NCBI RefSeq assembly: GCF_014287515.2 | Contig: NZ_CP092473.1 | Location: forward strand, 46,001 to 110,000 | DNA: 64,000 nt | Direction of reading: 5' to 3' | DNA from: Roseburia rectibacter | GTDB taxonomy: Bacteria; Bacillota; Clostridia; Lachnospirales; Lachnospiraceae | Part shown: piece after piece, positions 55,322 through 64,000 of the stretch | Position numbering within the stretch: position 1 is the first letter of the stretch | How the letters are laid out: each line of letters starts with the position of its first letter | The notes under the pieces: model-generated | What the model saw: the letters and a program-made list of their open reading frames with translations, nothing else | The model's database searches: none | What the model was told of the DNA's origin: nothing | Translations under genes and position numbers: made by a program

Positions 55322-55353
55322 AAAACCTCGAAAATAGATATTTTCGAGGTTTT
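55322..55353 (-). terminator. Terminator after tRNA-Cys
   Basis: AAAACCTCGAAAATA-GA-TATTTTCGAGGTTTT, a 15-bp stem, then TTTTTTTATT on the minus strand. Symmetric A/T ends may let it act for both strands. Confidence 0.85.
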
Positions 55354-55356
55354 AAG

Positions 55357-55427
55357 AGGCACGGACCGGATTCGAACCGGTGATGACGGTGTTGCAGACC
55401 GGAGCCTTACCGCTTGGCTACCGCGCC
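55357..55427 (-). tRNA. tRNA-Cys (GCA), copy 1
   Basis: 71 bases on the minus strand: acceptor GGCGCGG/CCGTGCC (one G-U), D arm GCCAAGCGGTAAGGC, anticodon loop CTGCAAC with GCA, T arm CCGGTTCGAATCCGG, discriminator T. No encoded CCA. It stands alone between the esterase and the beta-propeller gene. Confidence 0.95.
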
Positions 55428-55556
55428 ATATGATGTTATAACAGATGCTGTCTCTTCTGTTATTTTTAACTTCCAATCTCTCGCAGAAGTTCTGTTAAGA
55501 TTTTATCAGAACAAAACTTCTGCGTCAAGACCGATTTTAATTTTCTACTTAAAATT
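55428..55556 (-). promoter_or_regulatory. Likely tRNA-Cys promoter region with inverted repeat
   Basis: Minus strand TTGACG (about 55536-55531), 18 bases, TAAAAT is a plausible promoter for the tRNA. Its spacer and downstream flank form the inverted repeat GCAGAAGTT...GTTCTG / CAGAAC...TTCTGC (55493-55533). At 55540-55567 the 12-base unit TCTACTTAAAAT is repeated in tandem and includes the stop codon of the next gene. Confidence 0.4.
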
Positions 55557-57758
55557 CTACTTAAAATCTATGCTTTTTTTCATACAATATTCCTGTGTTC
55601 TGTCGTAAGAGATGATTTTTTCAGTACTTACAATATAAAACATATCTCCCGCATAAATTCCCCTATATGCTGATGTATCTGCCGCTTTGGACTGATCCGG
55701 ATTTCCCGCCTTATCAGTCAGACTTTGTGACAGCAGAGTTTCAAATTTTTCCCCATTCCATGTAAGTAAAAGATACGTAACACTCTCCCCATCACCATAA
55801 GACTGCAGTGCAAATCCAAGCAGATTTTCGTCCGCATCTGCAAGTACACATTTATAATTGTAGAGCGCCTCACTGTAATTATAATCCTTTAAAACAAGGC
55901 TCTCCACCTCTTTTAAATCTGCAGGATCTGAAATATCAAACATTGTGATCTTAATACCTGTATGTTCTCCTGTCTTTTCATCCGTCTCATATCCAATCCC
56001 GATCAGTTTATCATCGCCCCAGAAATGCAGATATTCTGAAAAACCACTTATCTTTAATTCTCCAAGTACCTTTGGATTTCTATCATCCGATAAATCTACA
56101 GCAAAAAGCGGATCTGTATTGCGATAGGTAACAAAATATGCCATATTCCCCAGATAACGCGCAGCATAGATTTCCTCTCCCTGTGCAAGTCCTTCTATCT
56201 TGCCTGTAAGACTCAGATTTGTATCAAACAAATAAAGATTATTCGTGTCCTCTCCATTCACTGAATCCTGGCTGGTCGTTAAAACACGCAATTTTCCGCT
56301 CTGTTCATTTATCGCAAATGTATCTGTAATTCTCCCGTTCACTGAAACTGCCCCATCAGCATCCATCTTCCCATCAGCAAGCCCAAATTTTGCAATCTGT
56401 GTTACCGCATCATTCCAGGAACCTTTTATCTGATACGCATAAAACGCACTTTCACTCACATAGATATCCACATACTGACTTAAAATCATGGTATTATCCA
56501 CAACCTGATCCGGATTTTTCACATTTACTGAGGATATCAGCAGACTGTTGCTTCCTCCACCGCCATTGTCCACGTAAATATCTTCTGCATCTACCGCATT
56601 ATCATTGACTAACGGAATCCATCCACTTACATTTTCTTCCGTAACGGCTTCTTCTTTTGTCTGTTGTGGCATACTGATTCTTTTATTGGTAAAAAGATAA
56701 ATAATATTTCCGATCTTTCTTGATGTCTGATACCTTCCATCCTGCGTCACACACCCGGTTTTTACAGGCTTTTCCGGATCACTGATATCATAGGTAAGAA
56801 CCTGTGTCTGTGTTCCCTCACTAAAATAATAAAAGCAGTCTTCCGTATAATTTTCTGTATCATCTGCCTGCATTTCCAGTCCGGAATCTTCACTTTCCAC
56901 GATCACGTTTAAAATATCACCATCCACATACATCTCAAGCACACGGTCGGATGAAGTTTCAAAAATCTGTATTTTTCCGATCTGTTTTAATGCTTTTTTC
57001 CGGATATCCGTAATCAATATTTCATTGTGGCTTACCGTGTAAATATAAGAACCATCTGTTTTGACAAAATCGCTCTCATCCACGCCTTGCGTCTGCAGAT
57101 TTGTCCCGGAATACCGCTGTTTTGCCGTATCTGATGATATATCTGCCGCTGTCTGTCCCTCCTGTGCTCCTGCGCCCTTTATCATCTGTGTACCGCCGAT
57201 TTCTTCCACTCCGTCTACAGCCGCACCCACGGTATCTGATGTGTCATCCATAATATATGTCGCTGCATCACCAGAGTTAGAACTATCTCCCTCCGCAACC
57301 GCTATTCCGTCTGCTTCCTTTTCCTGACCACTGCCAGACCAGATTGCATCATAGACCTCTCCATAATTTTTTGCGACTGTATACAAAGATCCTGCATCTT
57401 TTTTTTGTGCATTTTTCTCTACGCCTGCAGTCGCTCCATCTTTTAATTCGCTGCTGCCTTCTGATCCTTCATCTGACTTTTGCCCGGATGCCGCTTTTTC
57501 TATACCCACCGGCGCCGTCATAAGCCCTGTGCCGCCCCCGGTAACCGCATGGATTCCTCCTGCTGCGCCAATGACAAGCACAAGTGCCGCCGCTGCTACA
57601 GCCCCGTAATAAGTGATCCCGCTTCTCCGTTTTACCTTGTTTTTCTGGTTCTCCTTTAATTTTCTTTTGATCTGCTCCGGTTCAATATTCTCTGGAATTT
57701 TTTCCTGTGCGGCAGATTTTTCTATTTTATCTAAAATTTCTTTTTCTGACATAGGCAC
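55557..57758 (-). CDS. Membrane protein with extracellular beta-propeller, anti-sigma-like
   Basis: 733 residues: a cytosolic N-terminus (1-44, MSEKEILDKIEKSAAQEK), one span (about 47-70), a low-complexity acidic linker (about 75-215), then a beta-propeller domain (PF09826 type, about 225-720) beginning NLQTQGVDESDFVKTDGSYI with WD-like blades such as VLTYDISDPEKPVKTG. It lies 56 bases after an ECF sigma gene, and the layout (short inner tail, span, large sensor) fits an anti-sigma. The ligand of the propeller is unknown. Confidence 0.85.
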   Translation of the reverse strand: MPMSEKEILDKIEKSAAQEKIPENIEPEQIKRKLKENQKNKVKRRSGITYYGAVAAAALVLVIGAAGGIHAVTGGGTGLMTAPVGIEKAASGQKSDEGSEGSSELKDGATAGVEKNAQKKDAGSLYTVAKNYGEVYDAIWSGSGQEKEADGIAVAEGDSSNSGDAATYIMDDTSDTVGAAVDGVEEIGGTQMIKGAGAQEGQTAADISSDTAKQRYSGTNLQTQGVDESDFVKTDGSYIYTVSHNEILITDIRKKALKQIGKIQIFETSSDRVLEMYVDGDILNVIVESEDSGLEMQADDTENYTEDCFYYFSEGTQTQVLTYDISDPEKPVKTGCVTQDGRYQTSRKIGNIIYLFTNKRISMPQQTKEEAVTEENVSGWIPLVNDNAVDAEDIYVDNGGGGSNSLLISSVNVKNPDQVVDNTMILSQYVDIYVSESAFYAYQIKGSWNDAVTQIAKFGLADGKMDADGAVSVNGRITDTFAINEQSGKLRVLTTSQDSVNGEDTNNLYLFDTNLSLTGKIEGLAQGEEIYAARYLGNMAYFVTYRNTDPLFAVDLSDDRNPKVLGELKISGFSEYLHFWGDDKLIGIGYETDEKTGEHTGIKITMFDISDPADLKEVESLVLKDYNYSEALYNYKCVLADADENLLGFALQSYGDGESVTYLLLTWNGEKFETLLSQSLTDKAGNPDQSKAADTSAYRGIYAGDMFYIVSTEKIISYDRTQEYCMKKSIDFK

Positions 57759-57814
57759 TCCATTCTGTAATGAAAAATCCCTTTTTCACTACCTCATTAA
57801 CTACTGATAGCAAT

Positions 57815-58342
57815 TTATTGTAACCACTCACCCATTTTTTTTAATGCCCGGCTTTCCTTCGAGCGCACGGTATTTTCATTCATATGTAATATTTCAGCAA
57901 TCTCACGGCTCGTATAACCTGCAAACTGATGCAAGCTGATGATCAGGCGCTCTTCATCCGCAAGTTCAAAAAATAGCTTCCTGATCTGTATACATTCTGT
58001 CATCTCTGGTTCGGAATCACACGCAATCTCCTCTGTATCCTCAATCCCTGTCTCATTTTTGCCCGCATACTCACGCAGTTTATCCTTGCATTTATTGGAT
58101 AAAATCCGAAATATCCAGCTCTTAAATGCTTCTTCACTGCGCAGCTTTTTAACTGATGCAAACGCGTCAGTAACGGCATCACTTACCGCATCCTCCGCAT
58201 CACTTGCATTTCGCAACGTATACAATGCAAAGCGGTACATATCCTCGTATATTCCGGCATACAGTTGGGCAAATGCATCCACGTCTCCGCGTTTTGCCCG
58301 CCACACAAGCTTCAGATAATTTTCCATAAATATTTTCTCCAT
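57815..58342 (-). CDS. ECF RNA polymerase sigma factor
   Basis: 175 residues: region 2 with LYAGIYEDMYRFALYTLRNA and DAEDAVSDAVTDAF (about 25-62), region 4 with RLIISLHQFAGYTSREIAEI and MNENTVRSKESRALKKMG (about 128-170). Pairs with the beta-propeller protein downstream. Second ECF/membrane-partner pair in the window after 50.4-52.4 kb; the two sigmas differ clearly in sequence. Confidence 0.92.
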   Translation of the reverse strand: MEKIFMENYLKLVWRAKRGDVDAFAQLYAGIYEDMYRFALYTLRNASDAEDAVSDAVTDAFASVKKLRSEEAFKSWIFRILSNKCKDKLREYAGKNETGIEDTEEIACDSEPEMTECIQIRKLFFELADEERLIISLHQFAGYTSREIAEILHMNENTVRSKESRALKKMGEWLQ

Positions 58343-58457
58343 GGGATTTTCATTAGATACTTATTTTTCTGTCATATATATAGTCTAAATAAAGGCAGGT
58401 TTTGTTGCAAGAAAATAAAAAAGCCGCCTGCTGATTAGTACGCCGCTTACGACATAA

Positions 58458-58490
58458 AAATGGGGAAAGCACTCTATACTTTCCCCATTT
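58458..58490 (-). terminator. Terminator after the chemotaxis receptor gene
   Basis: AAATGGGGAAAG pairs with CTTTCCCCATTT (12 bp, 9-base loop), then TTTTATG on the minus strand, directly after the stop of the receptor gene. Confidence 0.8.
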
Positions 58491-58503
58491 AACATAATTT
58501 CTT

Positions 58504-60651
58504 TTATTCTGTTTTAAATACTGAAATCTCCGATTTCAGATCATTCATATTATCACCCAGTGACTGAGCCGTCTGATTCATGGTATCTACATTCTCCTGA
58601 AGTTTTGCAGCAACACTCTGAACCAGTTTTGTTCCCTCTGCTGTTTCTGCAATAATATCCGAAATATTCTTTACTGCAGCCAAAGTATCTTCACGCTCTT
58701 TATCCGCCTGCTCTGTACTGGATACGATTTCTTTCAATCCATCAAACAGCTTCTGCATACACTGATTCATGTCATCAAAAACTCCAACAACTTCCTGTAC
58801 AGCTTCTGTCTGAAGTGCAACCATGTCTCGTGCCTGTTTTGCATTTTCTACACTGTTTACCGTCTGGTCACTGATATGAGCTACATTGTTCTGAATTTCT
58901 CCGGCTGCCTCTGCAGAATGATCTGCAAGCTTTCTGATCTCCTCAGCAACCACTGCAAATCCTCTTCCTGCCTCTCCTGCTCTCGCCGCTTCAATAGAAG
59001 CATTTAAAGAAAGCAGATTCGTCTGTTCAGAAATATCTGTGATTGTTTCCACAAACTCATTGATAATCTCAGATTCCTTTTTGAGCTCCTCAATACTGGT
59101 CTCTACCTTTATGGTTACATCTGTTGTTTTTGTTGCACGTTCACCCAACGTCTGAACCATCTCCATACCATGACTAATCATACTTTCTGCCTCAGAGACA
59201 AGTTTCTCGACCTGGCCTACAATGCTGCTGACATTTTGAATTTCCTCTGAAAGCGTATCTGTCTTTCTTACACACTCTTCTGCATGTTCAGACTGCTTTG
59301 TTATACCATCATTAATCTCATCTATCGCCTGGATAATGTTCGCAGAATAATCTTTCATAACATCTGATGCCTGTCTTACTTCCTGCGCAGATGACTCTAA
59401 TGTGTCAGTTGCTCCACTTACTTTCTGAACCAGCTTTTTATTATTATTGATCATATTATTTGCAACAACTGCAAGATTGTTAAATTCATCATGACCTTTA
59501 ACGCTGACCTTAGTTGTAAGATTTCCCTCTGCAACCTCTTCAAGTCTTCCGGAAATACGTATCATATTCTTCTGTATTCCGGTACTGATGATAATACCGA
59601 TCATTACTGCAACGATACATGCAATTACTACTACTGCGATCGTCACATTGCGGATCTCATCTGCCTGTCCATTGACAATCTCCATTGGTACAAGTGCACA
59701 TACCGCAGCATTTGTACGCTCCATCCGGCTGTAAAAGAACAGGTAGCTCTTTCCATTTATGCTGACCTCTTTGGTAGTCTGCTGGTCTTCAATATTATTA
59801 AAGAAATCCTGTCCATAGAATACTGTCTCACCATCCGCTCTGGTACTCTCCTGACCTTCCGGAAGTTTTTCGGAAATGATTTCTCTTCCTGACTTAGTAA
59901 CAAAACCAATGATACTACCTTCTCCCATATCAAGGCTATCTAAAAATTCCTGAATAGCAGATGCTTTGATATCAATTACAATAAATCCTTTACCAGACTG
60001 TGGCGTTGTTTGATATGCCATAATATAATCTGACTGTTTTAAACCAAGGGTTTCGTCTAAAGTCTTATGATAATCAACCCATTCTGGTAATTTTTTTCCA
60101 TTATCAGAATATCCAAGCATTTCATCCTTATACTCTTTGTAGATACCCATTGCAGTTCCGCCTGCCCTTGTGGATAACATCTGGATATCTTCAATTGTCA
60201 CAATATGTATATTGCTGATAAACTCATTTCCTGCCTGAGATGCACGGATACTTGATCCCACACTGTTAATAACAGATTTTTTCCGCGTGGAATCAGTCTC
60301 ATACAGACCTATCATATATTTCCCAAGATCTGACTGAAATGCATACTTTAATGCCTCTGCCTCAATAAAAGAGTTACTTACATCAATATACTGGTTTGCC
60401 ATATTGATTGTCTGTTCATTTGAATCCCGGAATGTATCATACATACCGGCAGCTGCTTTTTTATAAGAAAATACCCCAACCAAAATCAAAAACAGAATCG
60501 GAACCAGAAAACATAAAAAAATCTTCGCACGTATACTAAACAGTACGCCTTTCTTCTGTTCCTTTTTTTGAACCATTGTCTGTTTCGAAACTTTTTTTGA
60601 CCTTTGTGATCTTACACCTTTTACAGGTGATTTTTTGTTCTTATTGGCCAT
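58504..60651 (-). CDS. Methyl-accepting chemotaxis protein
   Basis: 715 residues: a very basic N-terminus (1-40), span 1 (about 43-66), an outer double-Cache-like sensor (about 70-330), span 2 (about 335-358), HAMP (about 360-410) and a signalling coiled coil with the hairpin tip [20 protein letters not shown] (about 560). It feeds CheA/CheW control of flagella; Roseburia-type bacteria are motile, so this fits. The ligand is unknown; Cache receptors usually take small organic acids or amino acids. Monocistronic. Confidence 0.94.
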   Translation of the reverse strand: MANKNKKSPVKGVRSQRSKKVSKQTMVQKKEQKKGVLFSIRAKIFLCFLVPILFLILVGVFSYKKAAAGMYDTFRDSNEQTINMANQYIDVSNSFIEAEALKYAFQSDLGKYMIGLYETDSTRKKSVINSVGSSIRASQAGNEFISNIHIVTIEDIQMLSTRAGGTAMGIYKEYKDEMLGYSDNGKKLPEWVDYHKTLDETLGLKQSDYIMAYQTTPQSGKGFIVIDIKASAIQEFLDSLDMGEGSIIGFVTKSGREIISEKLPEGQESTRADGETVFYGQDFFNNIEDQQTTKEVSINGKSYLFFYSRMERTNAAVCALVPMEIVNGQADEIRNVTIAVVVIACIVAVMIGIIISTGIQKNMIRISGRLEEVAEGNLTTKVSVKGHDEFNNLAVVANNMINNNKKLVQKVSGATDTLESSAQEVRQASDVMKDYSANIIQAIDEINDGITKQSEHAEECVRKTDTLSEEIQNVSSIVGQVEKLVSEAESMISHGMEMVQTLGERATKTTDVTIKVETSIEELKKESEIINEFVETITDISEQTNLLSLNASIEAARAGEAGRGFAVVAEEIRKLADHSAEAAGEIQNNVAHISDQTVNSVENAKQARDMVALQTEAVQEVVGVFDDMNQCMQKLFDGLKEIVSSTEQADKEREDTLAAVKNISDIIAETAEGTKLVQSVAAKLQENVDTMNQTAQSLGDNMNDLKSEISVFKTE

Positions 60652-60814
60652 AACACTACCCTCTTGAGCAGAATCTTCTGCTGCCTCTCCAACATAATAA
60701 TATTTAGAATATATACTAGAATATCACAAAAAATGAGTTTTAAAAAGTCAATTTTTGTAAATTTTTACTTTTTATTGCGCTTTTTGTTCTGTTTATATTT
60801 ATAAATAAAACAAA

Positions 60815-60838
60815 GAGCTCTAGAAAATCCTAAAGCTC
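60815..60838 (-). terminator. Terminator after the tRNA cluster
   Basis: GAGCTTTAG-GATTTT-CTAGAGCTC on the minus strand (9 bp with one G-U), then TTTGTTTTATTT. It closes the rRNA-tRNA transcript. Confidence 0.8.
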
Positions 60839-60850
60839 TCTACTTTTCAG

Positions 60851-60921
60851 AGGCGACAATCGGAATCGAACCGATGATAAGGGTGTTGCAGACCCGTGCC
60901 TTACCGCTTGGCTATGTCGCC
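60851..60921 (-). tRNA. tRNA-Cys (GCA), copy 2
   Basis: 71 bases, minus strand: acceptor GGCGACA/TGTCGCC, D arm GCCAAGCGGTAAGGC, anticodon loop CTGCAAC, T arm ATCGGTTCGATTCCGAT. Same anticodon as 55357-55427 but different acceptor and T stem, so not a recent duplicate. Confidence 0.95.
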
Positions 60922-60936
60922 ATATAATATTGTAAG

Positions 60937-61008
60937 TGACTCCGACGGGAATCGAACCCGTGTTACCGCCGTGAAAGGGCGATGTCTTAACCGCTTGACC
61001 ACGGAGCC
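60937..61008 (-). tRNA. tRNA-Glu (TTC)
   Basis: 72 bases, minus strand: acceptor GGCTCCG/CGGAGTC, D arm GGTCAAGCGGTTAAGAC, anticodon loop CTTTCAC, T arm CGGGTTCGATTCCCG, discriminator A. Confidence 0.95.
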
Positions 61009-61056
61009 GGAGTATGATCCGGATAAACACAAACTATGATTTACCGGATAAAAAAA

Positions 61057-61129
61057 CTCCCCGAGTAGGACTCGAACCTACGACAGCGCGGTTAACAGCC
61101 GCGTGCTCTACCAACTGAGCTATCGAGGA
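61057..61129 (-). tRNA. tRNA-Asn (GTT)
   Basis: 73 bases, minus strand: acceptor TCCTCGA/TCGGGGA, D arm GCTCAGTTGGTAGAGC, anticodon loop CTGTTAA with GTT, T arm GTAGGTTCGAGTCCTAC, discriminator G. First gene after the 23S rRNA. Confidence 0.95.
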
Positions 61130-61150
61130 ATATTAAATATATAACAAAAC

Positions 61151-61167
61151 GACGTATTTGATACGTC
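61151..61167 (-). terminator. Hairpin between 23S rRNA and tRNA-Asn
   Basis: GACGTAT-TTG-ATACGTC, 7 bp, followed on the minus strand by GTTTTGTT. It may be a weak terminator or an RNase processing stem. Confidence 0.5.
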
Positions 61168-61229
61168 ATTTTTATCATATGTATTAAAAGTTAGTACCTT
61201 CAAAACTTCATACAGAACTCCGATTTTAT

Positions 61230-64000
<2,771 letters not shown>

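Overview
The window looks like chromosome of a gut Lachnospiraceae bacterium close to Roseburia/Agathobacter. This rests on the gene repertoire (GlpP-controlled glycerol genes, Pst/PhoPR phosphate regulon, fused ferredoxin-dependent 2-oxoacid oxidoreductase, bioYBDA, ECF sigma/anti-sigma pairs), Firmicutes-type regulation (T-box, Mn riboswitch, strong Shine-Dalgarno sites) and moderate GC. Genus is an inference from memory of families, not from a search. Almost everything reads on the minus strand; the plus-strand exceptions are the potassium gene block (14.7-20.6 kb), the 2-oxoacid oxidoreductase pair (38.9-42.4 kb) and tyrS (53.2-54.4 kb).

Layout. 0-6.4 kb: glycerol catabolism (glpP, glpK, glpF, then a GlpA-like dehydrogenase, an FAD oxidoreductase and a DUF1667 protein), with two leader terminators that share a motif probably read by GlpP. 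6.5-9.3 kb: SGNH hydrolase, a polytopic membrane protein and a zinc-ribbon protein. 9.3-11.0 kb: an AT-rich patch with a subtilisin-like protease that lacks its His segment, a small membrane protein and gene debris, flanked by short repeats. 11.0-13.0 kb: mntP and a Ca/Na-type exchanger behind a manganese riboswitch. 13.0-21.05 kb: an O-antigen-ligase-like gene split into two pieces by about 7 kb of foreign DNA that carries a decapitated serine recombinase, a TrkH/TrkA-type K+ transporter, a membrane-anchored LysR-substrate-domain-like protein, a KdpD-like kinase, a KdpE-like regulator and the N-terminus of a CNNM/hemolysin-like protein.

21.05-38.7 kb: SNF2 helicase, PhoR/PhoP-like pair, Na/Pi cotransporter, phoU-pstBACS, a small alarmone synthetase, a broken MFS gene, a hydrolase/GDPD pair, an EamA exporter and an anion permease. 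Three sets of 11-bp-spaced TTTACA repeats (PhoP-box type) precede pstS, the Na/Pi cotransporter and the GDPD gene, so Pi uptake and phosphodiester scavenging are probably one regulon. 38.8-42.4 kb: two-gene 2-oxoacid:ferredoxin oxidoreductase. 42.7-46.4 kb: bioY-bioB-bioD-bioA behind two tandem BirA-type operators. 46.5-50.4 kb: secreted protein, HAD phosphatase, MATE pump with a MarR regulator. 50.4-52.4 and 55.5-58.3 kb: two ECF sigma factor/membrane anti-sigma pairs. 52.8-54.4 kb: T-box(Tyr)-tyrS. 58.5-64 kb: chemotaxis receptor, tRNA-Cys, tRNA-Glu, tRNA-Asn and most of a 23S rRNA gene whose 5' end lies outside the window.

I do not see a clearly new defence or biosynthetic system. The most unusual parts are the K+-homeostasis island inserted in the ligase gene, with an uncharacterised LysR-like membrane protein between the transporter and its two-component system, and the regulatory DNA at the glp and bio operons.
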